Assembly: GCA_022457155.1 (NCBI GenBank)
Contig: JAJGOT010000452.1
Span: forward strand, 188,501 to 252,500
Direction: 5' to 3'
Length of the DNA stretch: 64,000 nucleotides
Origin: Cladopsammia gracilis
Lineage: Eukaryota > Cnidaria > Anthozoa > Scleractinia > Dendrophylliidae
The notes under the pieces were generated by a model, which saw only the letters and a program-made list of their open reading frames with translations, made no database searches and was not told the DNA's origin. The position numbers and the translations under genes are program-made. Below, piece after piece: positions 21,966-32,319 of this stretch (the first letter of the stretch is position 1; the number at the start of each line of letters is the position of its first letter).

Positions 21966-22233
21966 TGTGGTCGCTTGAAAGCGGTGGTCGCTTAAGAGAG
22001 GTGGTCGCTTATGAGTGGTGGTCACTTAAGAGAGGTGGTCGTTTAAAAGAGGTGGTCGCTTATGAGAAGTGGTCGCTTAAAGAGGTGGTCGCTTGAGATA
22101 AGTGGTTGCTTAAAAGAGGTGGTCGCTTATGAAAGGTGGTCACGAAAAAGAAGTGGTCACTTTTGAGAGGTGGTCGCCTATAAAAGGTGATCACTCTTAA
22201 AAAAGGTGGTCGCCTATAAAAGGTGATCACTCT
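21966..22233 (+). repeat. GTGGTCGCTT minisatellite, 17-18 bp units
   Basis: About 14 variants of GTGGTCGCTTAAGAGAG in tandem. Toward the right they pair up into the 36-bp dimer seen after 22524 (GTGGTCGCCTATAAAAG plus GTGATCACTCTTAAAAGAG). Confidence 0.9.
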
Positions 22234-22235
22234 TA

Positions 22236-22523
22236 CTGCGCCTTTCAATAACATGCGGAATTTGAAATTCAAATTTCCACCAACAGTTACGTTATTCCCT
22301 GCCGTCAATCATAATTATACGAAAGCCAACGGACCATGTAAAAAAGAAACAAACAAAATGGATCGAAATCTACCAATCATAATGCACGGACGTGACCTTT
22401 TTGACCTCATTGAAGTGAAGATCTGTTTCCTGAGAGGTAAGATAAGATGACTGACGGCAGTGTAAAACGCAACTGTTGGTGGAAATTCGAATTTCAAATT
22501 CCGCATGTTATTGAAAGGCGCAG
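22236..22523. mobile_element. 288-bp MITE inserted at TA inside the minisatellite
   Basis: TIRs CTGCGCCTTTCAATAACATG and CATGTTATTGAAAGGCGCAG extend about 55 bases inward. TA lies on both sides (22234-22235 and 22524-22525). Removing the element and one TA restores the repeat phrase CTCTTAAAAGAG exactly, so the duplication is real. Confidence 0.9.
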
Positions 22524-23062
22524 TAAAAGAGGTGGTCGCCTATATAAGGTGATCACTCTTAAAAGAGGTGGTCACCCATAAAAGGTGATCACTCTTAAAA
22601 GATGTGGTCGCCTATAAAAAGTGATCACTCTTAAAAGAGGTGGTCGCCTATAAAAAGTGATCACTCTTAAAAGAGGTGGTCGCCTATAAAGGGTGATGAC
22701 TCTTAAAAGAGGTGGTCGCCTATAAAAGGTGAGCACTCTTAAAAGAGGTGGTCGCCTATAAAAGGTGATCACTCTTAAAAGAGGTGGTCGCCTATAAAAG
22801 GTGAGCACTCTTAAAAGAGGTGGTCGCCTATAAGAAGTGATCACTCTTAAAAGAGGTGGTCGCCTATAAGAGGTGGTCACCCTTAAAAGAGATGGTCGCC
22901 TATAAGAGGTGATCACTCTTAAAAGAGGTGTTCGCCTATAAGAGGTGATCACTGTTAAAAGAGGTGGTCGCTTATGAGTAGTTTTTATGAGTGCTGGTCT
23001 CTTAAAAGAGGTGGTCGTGTATAAAATATAAGAGGTGGTTACTCTTAAAAGAGGTCATCGCA
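22524..23062 (+). repeat. 36-bp minisatellite
   Basis: About 13 copies of a 36-bp unit made of GTGGTCGCCTATAAAAG and GTGATCACTCTTAAAAGAG. The unit length is a multiple of three, which keeps a 12-residue-periodic minus frame open; this is not evidence of coding. Confidence 0.95.
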
Positions 23063-23149
23063 ATGATACGTTTTTAAAAAGTATGATGCTAGAAGTTAGG
23101 TTACCTAAGTGCGACTAAAGATAAGAATCATAAATCATTAATCTATCGG

Positions 23150-25933
23150 TTATTTACCCCCTGAAGAGTCTGTTCTCTCAATAGCCATGCCTCTTGTCAA
23201 CGTTTTTTTTGTCATCGTATCAACACGTCGATTAACCTTCGAAGATTGTTGTTGATCAGTCTCCATGGATACGAACACGTGACCACCTTCCTCGGTAAGA
23301 GTCTTCTCTTCTGCAGACCCAAAATGTGACGTCAGCGTTATTTTCGGCGATTGCGATTGGACGGCGAAGGATGTTTGAACAGTCGAAAACGGTTGGTCTT
23401 TTTCAATCAGTTCGTATTGTGTAGTTTTTGGGATTGTTGCTGGGCAGAGGATGGTTATATCAGGATGGTGTTTAATTTGTACTTGAGAAGTGCACCTTGG
23501 GAGTGGTGTCTTAAACTGTGAAGAAAATAAAGGGACAATAATGTAAAATTACAGACTTGACAATTATGCAAACCTAAGGTCAAACTCGTCCCGTTTTTCC
23601 TCGAGGGTGGGTACCAGCTACACGTAGGCTAGTACAACCCGTCTCGTATTGCACTGTTTGTTACTCGATTTTTCAGGAAATCGTAAACGTCTTTTCCCTT
23701 TTGGCGGGTGATGTAAACACTATTTTGTTGTTTTCTGGAGAAAGGAGGAGAAGGGGGGGGGGGGGGGGGGGGGGGCATCTCTTTTAGCCTTTTAGCCTCT
23801 GTTGTTTTGTCTCAATAATATATCACCAGATATCCATAGTGGCCGAATTGACTGAGGTAAAATCGCAGAAAATGCATCTTTTAATAACTTCAGGCAGTAC
23901 TGCTTGTCCATATGGACACAAGGGGTAATACTGTCCATAGGTTAACCGACTATTGGTAGTGATATGATAGTGGAAGGGCAGTTAATTCAAATGATATATG
24001 TAACTGAAAGACGATGCAACTTAGGTCTTCGAGGACTAAAATAGCGGACGGAGGTGCTCCTTGGAAAATTTCCGACCAACATTCTGAAATCCTCACCAGA
24101 ATCTCATTTTGTGGGCGTGGCTCAAATGAATTTTTACCCCTAAGAGGTACCAATTCTAAAACAACACATGTCATGTTCTGTCCTATTTTTTCAGCTCAAT
24201 ACTCTAAAAGGTACCACGATAATTCTAACGGCGGACATTTTAAATTTTATCACCGTAAACGGTAACAATCTACAACTTTTGACCCCTAATGTGGGATTCC
24301 CCCTTCCTTGGATAAAATAGTAACCGACCTTCGGGCTGTCTTCGGGAATCTTCGTGCGATCTGTAATAAATAAAGTTGAGATCGAATTTCGATGATCCTT
24401 AAAAGTAGCTAAATCAGGCTCAAACTCACCTCTTGTTTCAAGGTAGTTTCTCCTAGAGGGTGGTCTTTGAAATAATCAACCACGTCGCTGATTGTCGTGA
24501 ATCGCCTCGCACCGACGTAATATCCCTGGTCACGTGTCAAGACCGCGTGATGACAGACGTATTTTCCCACGCTACAAAAGACAGGAATGAAATAATCTCA
24601 AGTCCCGGCTAGATGTTCTAACATTGTTACATATCATTCGTTGGTTCAACAATGTTTGAATGTGTAGCCGGCATGTAAGATGTTTGACAAACATTCCTTT
24701 TGGAACAATCGAAATCAAAACATTCTTTCAACAAAAAACATGTTTGTCAAACACCATCTAACATGCCCGGTTACACGTCCTAACATTGTTGAACCAACAA
24801 ATGTTAGAACGTGTAGTCGGGGCTTTGGACATCCTTCGCCCAATATTGCGTTAATCAGATTCCTTTTTTTCATTTCCAGTACTTGCATTTGTTATAAAAG
24901 ATAAAGGAGATTTGTGCCAATTTCAAAACAACCTTTTGGTATACCGTTTATAATAGGCCATTTGCACGATGACGTCATTTAACTACTACTACCAGAATCC
25001 TTCAGTTTTTTGTTTTGTAGTGCAAATTAGGGCTATTGTTACTTAAACCGCACTGGGATTAAAAAATTTAAATAAGAAAGGAAAAACGAAATGAATTCTG
25101 GTAGTAGTAGTCAAATGACGTCATCGTGCAAATGGCCTATTAGCACTTCCCCGCTAATGCACAACAATCAAATGTTATTTATTTATTTTTTTTTTTTATC
25201 AATTTTCCGGTTCCTACGCCGTCGGGAATTCCTAAACAGTGGCATATTCTTTCCTCTTCCGGGAAAGCTCTGAAAAGTCTTGGAATTTTACATCGACTCC
25301 TGGAAAACTGAAAATGTCAAATGAATTTGTTTTCAGTTTAAAAAATAAATCAGGACCTCTTTAACTTTCGGTTGATTACAAGAATGAAGGTGTCTTGCAG
25401 TTAAAATTTCAGTGGAGAAAATCCTCCAAATTCTTTCTCTTATGAGCCAATCGTGGAATCTTTTATTGGGAGGGAGTTTTAATCGTGAACTGTGCCTCTC
25501 CTAAAAAAGATTCCTGGACAGTCCTTCTGACCCGTACGAGCCCTACTTTGTCTATGCAAAATGGATTCAATCTTTCAGGGTGTAGTCTGGTCTTCAGTAT
25601 CATCCCTTTTAAAGTTTGAGGCTGAATTGACCTTGAAAATCAAACCAGCTCACCTCAATAGCGGCAAGAGGGAGTTACTGAGTTCGAGATTGTTTAGGGT
25701 ACATTTGGAATGGAGGCTCAAATAGCGACTGCTACCCTCCTTTGTTTTGGTATATCGGGTCCTGTCGAGTTTTGATTGTTCATCTCAATGACAACATATT
25801 AAATAAAATGTTTTCTTACGATATGGATAAAAATAGCTCTGAGGTCATGTCATGAGAAAAGACAAAGGCACCAGGCTCCGCTCTTGATAGCAGCTCCTCA
25901 GCTTCAGAACGACTGAGTTTGAATGGGCTCCAT
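23150..25933 (-). CDS. C-terminal three exons of an SH2-domain protein with a non-canonical FLVR motif
   Basis: Exons in transcript order are 25933-25820, 24571-24430 and 23515-23150 (TAA at 23152-23150). Splice sites are GTAAG/TTGTAG and GTGAG/CTTCACAG, and phases match (phase 2, then 0). The joined frame gives an SH2 domain: WSPFKLSRSEAEELL, GAFVFSHD at the FLVR position, ELFLSISVGKYVCHHAVLTR, GYYVGARRFTTISDVVDYF and KDHPLGE, then LPRCTSQ and a Ser/Thr/Gln-rich tail of about 115 residues. The phosphotyrosine-binding arginine of FLVR is replaced by serine. An in-frame stop just before the first exon shows that more upstream exons must exist; they were not identified in 25934-28300. It is probably an adaptor-type signalling protein; the subfamily is not resolved. 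Confidence 0.8.
23753..23775. repeat. Poly-G tract (23 G) in SH2-gene intron
   Basis: Uninterrupted G run following a GAGGAGAAG stretch; potential G-quadruplex on the plus strand. Confidence 0.9.
24600..24827. mobile_element. 228-bp MITE in SH2-gene intron
   Basis: Left AGTCCCGGCTA with TTCTAACATTGTT pairs with right AACATTTGTTGG-containing arm ending GTAGTCGGGGCTTT. ACATGTTTGTCAAACA words fill the interior. Confidence 0.75.
24951..25142. mobile_element. 192-bp MITE, TIR TAATAGGCCATTTGCACGAT
   Basis: TIRs of about 45 bases start TAATAGGCCATTTGCACGAT and run through GACGTCATT and ACTACTACTACCAGAAT. A second copy is at 41944-42129. The CRE-like GACGTCA is conserved in both. Confidence 0.9.
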
Positions 25934-26991
25934 CTGGATTAAGACCAAAGGAAACATTGTTATTTCTATACAAAATTTGTGACCCTCGGAAATTCCTTAT
26001 AGAAGCGTCCAATTTCTTTACAGCTGCCTCAAAAGATAAGAAAGGGACCTGTTTAAACAGACAACACTCCATGAACGTACTGTCTTAAAACCAGCTTTGT
26101 TAGTTCGATATCATAGGAATTCTTCCAAACTTTGTCAGTGAGGTCTTATTTAAATACTTTTATGCCCCATTGCCCTAGTAATTAATATTATTAAACTGCT
26201 TGTCTTTCACTTTCGTTGCCTTGGTTACGCTCTGTTTACTGGGAAGAGAGATGACGTTTCACCTTTTGGCATATTTTGGCCACATTGTAAGCAATAATTA
26301 TGACAAAATGACAAAACAATAACTCTAAATGAAACTGTTCCCAGCAAAGGTCATTCTCGTCCCCAGAGCCCTCGTTTTGTTTGGTCAGAGGGAAAAACGA
26401 AGGCTCTGGGACCAAAGCCTTCCGGATGTCGTAAAATCCACGACCTGATGCCTAATGCATTAATGTACTATTGCGTTTGCTCAGCACCAGAAACCGGAAA
26501 TAAATAAAGCTAGCCTCGTACCCAGTGTCTTCGTCAAGCTTGCGCAGTAAGGGACGAAGACTCGACTGAAAAAAAGCTTTTCGTTCGTGTTTGTGGAATG
26601 GTGGCGGTTGAAAGAACTGTACAAGACCTATCAATTAGAGGAAAACATTGACCGAAAAAAGAAACAAGAAAAGCGTTGTACTTTGCCTGCTGGTCGTTTA
26701 GAGAAGCCTTGATGTTTTAACCGATTCCATTCGTTCGAGATTGAGACCTGTTGTATGTACAGCTGTGTATTTATTATTTCGCCACTGAACGCTATCATAT
26801 CCGAACAAATCAGTTGATGGAACAGCTAAGTTTTGTTTTTGGACACGCTGTAATCATTGATTAGGCTCATTTAATCGTACAGTGGTAAGAAATATCTATG
26901 AATTGCTTTTTGTTTGCATATTTTTAATTTTCTCATATATTGTTAGGCGCATTAGATTATTCTTATAGTAATGCGCCATATAAATTACTAA

Positions 26992-27042
<51 letters not shown>

Positions 27043-27534
27043 TTAATTGGGCTTGAAGTAACCTTGGTTTCCCTAGATTTGTATTTCAACTTTTAGCAAA
27101 GAGTGCTACATAATAAATAAAATATAACTGGCTTACAAAAGCGCTGATAGCGTTGTTGCTATAATATATTTATTCAAAATGGGTCTCTTAGGTCTCTTAG
27201 TGGTAGTTCATTTCTATTTTTTATTTTATTTGTACCTTTGCCACAAGAGTGTTACCTAAACTATTTATTTTCGCCCTTCGGCTAGCGCTTTCTTCAGAAT
27301 TCTTCCCTTTCTTTACTGCTCCCTAGCAAGCTTTGTTGTTCTTTTCGCGAATAAAAACATATTTCTTTAATAATATTCGTGGCAGTTCACAGTTTCGTCT
27401 TACAAGATACGCACTGAAAATCGCGACAATCCCGATATACTTTGAAATTAAGCAGCCGTGTCTTTACCTGCTAAACCAAACAACAAAACTGGGTGACATT
27501 GGATCGCTCATAATTTTACTTCAAGCCACATACT
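25934..27534. other. Intron or upstream region of the SH2 gene, no exon accepted
   Basis: It contains a hairpin at 26360-26411 (CCCCAGAGCCCTCGTTTT / AAAACGAAGGCTCTGGG) and an (ATT)n run at 26991-27042. Near 27270-27310 the minus strand reads CTGAAGAAAGCGC..GGGCGAAAATA, a decayed PLE hammerhead-like end. Missing 5' SH2 exons may lie here or further right. Confidence 0.4.
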
Positions 27535-27873
27535 GGGGTGCTTACCATTAAGCCAAGAAAACCGGTATTTTCGGTTGGAAAGCAAATAATACGGTTGATT
27601 TTCCGAGAATTCCAGTTGGAACAAGTGGACAACCTTCAGAGGTTGTCCCGCGATTCCGGTTGGGACGATTCGACTGGAATTTTCCTTACCATTTGAATTT
27701 AACTTTTTAATAAATCGCTAAATCGAGTTAACGGTCTGGGTACCAGGACGGAGAAATGGAAAATTTAAATGGCAAGTGCAATCTCGTCGCTTGGTCAGTA
27801 AATTTGGAAAATCGCTTACCATTATGTAACGGTCATCCCAACCGGTTTTTTTCCTACAAATGGTAAGCACCCC
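27535..27873. mobile_element. 339-bp MITE, TIR GGGGTGCTTACCATT
   Basis: Left GGGGTGCTTACCATTAAG pairs with right ATGGTAAGCACCCC, and CCAAGAAAACCGG with AACCGGTTTTTTTCC. The interior repeats TTCCGGTTGGGA-like and CTTACCATT words. Confidence 0.75.
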
Positions 27874-28303
27874 TGATTGCGTTCAAATTGAAACGTTGGT
27901 TTTGTTGCTGTAGTCGCCATACTTCCAGTTCCACGCAGGTTGATAAACACGGTCAACATTTGAAATTCAATCGGAAGTAAAACCCTATGCGTAGAAGTGT
28001 GAAATTTTTTACCTTGTTGCGCATTCCTCCTTCCCATCACACCTCGCGCTCCTCTCGTTAATTGAGAGACGACTGGGACGAGCCAGCAATTTTCTACCAA
28101 TGTTGCCCACGCCCACGAACAGTTTTAATGCAAGAACCCGCAGGGTAATACAGCTATTGTTAAAGAGCAGGAAATTATGAAAATAGTGCATCTCAGAAAA
28201 CTCTCGTCTCAGCGGGTGTTATTATTTACCGTCTCGCGGATAACATGCAGCGACGTGCGGCTAGTCACGAAAATTAATTTGTTTAAATTTAAATGAATAA
28301 TAA
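27874..28303. other. No recognised gene
   Basis: Short overlapping frames on the minus strand (27822-28191) read through the MITE and were not accepted. No repeats defined. Confidence 0.3.
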
Positions 28304-28925
28304 GTAACTAATTAACAACAACATAAGATGAGAAAAATTTGCAGATAAAAGATGCAAACTAATAAAGAATTAGCTTTTCGCTGCTGACATTATCATTAAG
28401 GGTAGGGCTGAGTTCCTGAATAAGTAGAGTCTCCTTAATCTTACAGTGAGTATCAGACCGACCTTTTGCCAATATCTCAAAGTGGTCCCATTTGAAGTTG
28501 TGACCAGTTGATGTGACGTGGTCTGCGATAGCAGATGCATGACAAGTACTTGTGGTCCCTTTAAAATGTTCAGTTTTTCTGTCATGCAATCTTCGTTTTG
28601 TTTTTCCAATGTAGAAATCCCGACAACCCCAACAACTAGCCTTATACACAACTTTTGACATTTGGGAACGGTTGAACCTATCTTTGTAGGGAAAAAAGGA
28701 CTTAATGCGATAAGCGTTTTGGAAAATCACCCTAAGATCAATGCAGCCATAAAATTTATTAATGCAGGTCTTAAGCTGTTTGGTAACAATTTTACTTTGT
28801 ACGCCTAAATAAGGTAAAACTAAGATTGTTTCTTTTTTGGGAACTGTGATGATCGGATTCCTCAGTCTGTTCTGTTATATATGCAAATTTTTCTCATCTT
28901 ATGTTATTGTTGTTGTTAATTAATT
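28304..28925 (-). mobile_element. Second Penelope-like fragment with inverted flanks
   Basis: A GIY-YIG remnant lies between AACAACAACATAAGATGAG (about 28310) and its reverse complement CTCATCTTATGTTATTGTTG (about 28893). The arms extend about 35 bases with one 3-base indel. This repeats the inverted-terminus plan of the 18551-19873 element with unrelated sequence. Confidence 0.75.
28359..28882 (-). pseudogene. PLE GIY-YIG endonuclease C-terminal fragment
   Basis: Reading leftward, the frame opens at about 28882 and ends at a stop at 28359. It includes NPIITVPKKETILVLPYLG, KFYGCIDLRVIFQNAYRI, SKVVYKASCWGCRDFYIGKT and KRRLHDRKTEHFK. The CxxC-like pair upstream of FYIGKT and the R/H/E pattern match PLE GIY-YIG domains. 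Only the linker and endonuclease remain; no RT part is present, so it is non-functional. It belongs to a different PLE lineage from the element at 18551. Confidence 0.85.
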
Positions 28926-29681
28926 TGTTTAATTGTGGACCAAGCGAAGATCACGGATAAGAGAGACAAACTGTCACTGGAATGATACAGTATGAAGGAT
29001 CTCTCGCGAGTGATCTTCTCTCAAGTGGACTTAAGGTGGCCGAACACAGTTTGCGCGCCCCCTTCAATTTCAGCTGCTTATATGAGTCAACCCCCCCCCC
29101 CCCCCCCACGATTTTGAGAAAAACAAACATGGCGCCTATCCAGCGATCATTTTATTTTGCTCAGGGTGGATCGCGAAAGTGTTGTCTTTCGTCTTAAAAT
29201 CAAACAATTTCTTGTTCGTAAAAATAATGATTGTTGAATCAATAGATAATATATAGAACCATTGAAGAAATACACTGCCTTTTTGGTCGTTTTTGTCTTT
29301 GGATCGAGAACCCAGTCAAATGCAACGCATGCGCAGTTGACCAAAAAATTGTGACTGGATGTTTTAGCGACTTTTCTTGGAAATGTGTTGATTTCTACCG
29401 AACCACTCATTAGAATTTCACGAAATTTGGCACAATAATAGTTCCGAATATGCCGAACTCACCTGCCATCAAAAATTTGAAATCTAACAGAGGAGATTTT
29501 TACAGAACGAAAACATATCAAACAACAAATTACGGAAGATCCCTCTGTCAAAATTACATCCAGTGTTAACATGCCAATATTTTTACGAGTTACTGGAGAC
29601 AAATGATGGACAAAATCTAATGACTAGATTTTCTGAAAATAAACGAAATCAAATATTGCAGGCTGGTTTACAATCCACCGT

Positions 29682-29695
29682 GTTGCCATGGCAAC
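29682..29695. promoter_or_regulatory. Perfect RFX X-box palindrome
   Basis: GTTGCCATGGCAAC is an exact inverted-repeat X-box, the optimal class of site for RFX factors (ciliary and other genes). It sits within a mobile element, so any role is conjectural. Confidence 0.4.
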
Positions 29696-29907
29696 ACCCT
29701 AAAAGCTCAACAAAAATATCAAAATATATAAAGTAAATAAGAAGCAAAGGACCGCGAACGAAAATGCTGTCGGTGTACATAGGATCTGTAACAGATCTAG
29801 TCAGCCAAAAATAGAGATACAATCAAAGTATAGAGCAAGGCTGATACTACGTAGAACATTTAACGCGACAACGACATGATAGAGCCCAAACTGAAAGCCA
29901 AAATGCA

Positions 29908-29952
29908 ACCGTGGACAGCTGTTTCGACCTGGTTGGGTCTCGTCAGCGCGGT
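29908..29952 (-). ncRNA. Hammerhead ribozyme (helix I with one mismatch)
   Basis: Minus strand: ACCGCG, CTGACGA, GACC-CAACCA-GGTC, GAAA, CAGCTG, TC, CACGGT. The core is intact; helix I has one C-A mismatch, so activity may be reduced. Confidence 0.7.
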
Positions 29953-30140
29953 ATAGCAGCAAAAAGATAGAAAAACTAGCGCGAACACCAATTCTCTACC
30001 AAATCGCACGTGGTGATGGCAACAGATGAGAGCTCGAATAAACATTTGAATTCGAGCTCTCATCCGTTGCCATCACCACGTGCGATTTGGTACTGAGAGA
30101 ATTGGCGTTCGCGCTAGTTTTTCTAGCTTCTTGCTGCTAC

Positions 30141-30185
30141 ACCGTGCTGACGAGACCCAACCAGGTCGAAACAGCTGTCCACGGT
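30141..30185 (+). ncRNA. Hammerhead ribozyme (intact type I)
   Basis: ACCGTG/CACGGT form helix I, CTGACGA and GAAA are the catalytic core, GACC/GGTC with loop CAACCA is helix II, and CAGCTG provides a self-complementary minimal helix III before the cleavage triplet GTC. Confidence 0.8.
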
Positions 30186-30395
30186 TGCATTTTGGCTTTC
30201 AGTTTGGGCTCTGTCATGTCGTTGTCGCGTTAAATGTTCTACGTGGTATCAGCCTTGCACTATACTTTGATTCAAAATATATAGCTTGTTGCTTAATCTT
30301 ATACCTCGCCAATTTTGGGCGCCCAGACGTTAGTGGTTTTCAAAATGGCAATGAATGACCTATAGGTACAGTAAAACTGTGTTCAGCCACCTTAA

Positions 30396-31796
30396 CATGG
30401 AAACGATCCATCGAAAAGAACTTATGGTTTGAAAGTTCTGTGATTTGGGCATTGCATCCGCGGACGAGCCGCCATTTTATCTGTATATGTGTTGCAGCGG
30501 AAGTAAAGTCATTTTAAATACATTTTTAATCGTTCAATCCCTTCAGAGGACAGAAGCGCCCTACAAGGACATTCAAGTGAAACGCTTCATAAAGTCATAG
30601 TGCCGTTTCCATTATTGTTTTAGGAACTTTAAAATGAGACCAAACGGGATATTAAAACAAAACTACGATTACCTCGGCGGTACAAAAATAAATAATTGAA
30701 AATTAGCGTATCAATAAATAAAGAGAGGAAAACCATGCATCATTTTGTCATAATACAAATGTAAAGAGCACGAGCCGCAGGCGAGAACTTTCTGAATTTC
30801 TTGAGTGTTGTTTTGTTACAACAATATGAGTTTATATGCTTTATAATACAGAATTTAAGCTAAAATAAAAAGTCAATTCTGACGCAAGTTTGAAAAACTT
30901 TGTCTATTTGATCTCCTTTTTTTTTAGGAAAATTATTTGTCTGACATTCTAATGTAGTTTACGGAAAAAGTTTTTCGTGAAATTAAATGCAAGAGACGCT
31001 TTCTTCTTACAAAACATTTAGCTTTGCCTCGGGGAACGGACTTCAAAAACAATAAAACACGGTTTTCCATGCTCTTCACTCTGATAAAACATGGCATTGC
31101 TTTTTTAGCAATCAGAGCGCACGCAACTTCTGGTCTATATTATAAATATATATAAAGTATGCAGTTATTACATGTATATTTAAAAGATATTCAACGGTTT
31201 AATCTTTTGTTAACGATCCGCCTTGGGATCAGGAAAGGTTGTTTGCTTGCGAAAGAGGATCGCTTCTACTAGAAAAGCTAAATGATTCAAATGGCGGAAA
31301 GGCTCTGTTAGCTGAGAATCATTAACAAAAATGATCGCTCACGAAGATGCATATGAAACTACAAACGTAGAAATTCAGTTACAGATTCAATTGAAAGTGA
31401 AAATAGACCAAAGTAGGGTACGATCATAAAAAGGAACGCATCTGGGATACGATAAAATCCTATATTGTGATCATTAAAAATAAAGCTGTTGAGCTGTACG
31501 TTCCTGTGGTCAGTAATGATGTATTATTCTCTCCTACAAGGTGTTAATAAGGCTCGATCACAAAAGGGAATCACTTGGGACACAACAAAGAAATATCAGT
31601 CTACATGATGAAAGAAATTCTCAAGTGTGACCATTAAAAAAGCTTTTGAGCTGTACTCTCCAGTGGTCAGTATTTATTATGCTGTCCTACAGGCTATCAG
31701 TCTAACCAGTTTTAAGATTGTATCTTTTGTTGACAGGAAATTTGGAAAAAAGTCAACATTGTGATGCTGACATGAGAGTGAAATTTTGATAAAGCA
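30396..31796. other. No recognised gene; diverged direct repeat
   Basis: A block at about 31475-31543 (TGTGATCATTAAAAATAAAGC, GAGCTGTACGTTCC, CAGTAATGATG) recurs diverged at about 31625-31693 (TGTGACCATTAAAAAAGC, GAGCTGTACTCTCC). Otherwise AT-rich without features. Confidence 0.4.
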
Positions 31797-31984
31797 ATTC
31801 TCTTTTTTCGAATTGCCCACAATACACTTTGTTTGCCCCCCATATTTTGCATAAACTATTGTTTGTAAATGCTCTGTTTGTAAATGGGAGGACTGCATAT
31901 TCCCAAGAGCATTTCCAAACAATAGTTTATGCAAAATATGGTGGGCAAACAAAGTGTATTATGGGCAATTCGAAAATAGAGAAT
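31797..31984. mobile_element. 188-bp foldback MITE
   Basis: Arms of about 80 bases: ATTCTCTTTTTTCG, GAATTGCCCACAATACAC, CATATTTTGCATAAACTATT and AAATGCTC recur inverted on the right with few mismatches. Confidence 0.9.
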
Positions 31985-32319
31985 GGCACTTTTGAGTTAA
32001 TGTTTCGGATGGGTATGTATTCATCACCAGTTCATTCTTTACTAAATTACATTATACTCATCGGAAGATTACCAAAAATAACCACTTGGTAAAATTTGAC
32101 AAAAAATTGACAAACATTTTTTCACTTAAAATTTATAATAAATATTGTTGAATTGATTTAAAAACGTGTAGTAAATTTTGATGTTTCATTTGTGCAGTAA
32201 TGTCATGTGAAATATTGGTTTTCTTGTAAGAAATAATTCCAACTGTAGCTGTATTTTATCTGTATGTAGGTTATGCAGATGTTACTTACAGTGTTACTAA
32301 GACTAGTTTTCTACCAGCA

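Larger units (their letters stand above)
29731..30271. mobile_element. 541-bp hammerhead foldback element with 12-bp target duplication
   Basis: Two near-complete inverted copies of a ribozyme-bearing unit meet at a CATTTGAATTCGAGCTCTC centre. The left arm begins near AAATAAGAAGCAAAGGACC and the right arm ends CTATACTTTGAT. TCAAAATATATA flanks both sides (29719-29730 and 30272-30283), a convincing target-site duplication. Each arm carries one hammerhead. No protein is encoded. It is PLE- or retrozyme-like by its ribozyme. Confidence 0.85.
29031..30395. mobile_element. 1.36-kb DNA element, TIR TTAAGGTGGC(C/T)GAACACAG
   Basis: Left TTAAGGTGGCCGAACACAGT pairs with right ACTGTGTTCAGCCACCTTAA. 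The interior has a poly-C run (29091-29107), a perfect RFX-type palindrome at 29682 and a nested hammerhead foldback at 29731-30271. No transposase frame was seen. Confidence 0.7.

Noticed and set aside
22572..22952. 126-codon minus frame made of a 12-residue repeat
   Set aside because: It is the 36-bp minisatellite read in one frame; a unit length divisible by three keeps it open.
26452..26634. 60-codon minus frame upstream of the SH2 exons
   Set aside because: No splice sites in the required phase and no SH2-adaptor-like sequence; surrounded by repeat-like GGACGAAGACTCG wording.
27270..27310. Hammerhead-like CTGAAGA..GAAA on the minus strand
   Set aside because: The cleavage triplet and helix I pairing are missing; noted only as a decayed PLE end.
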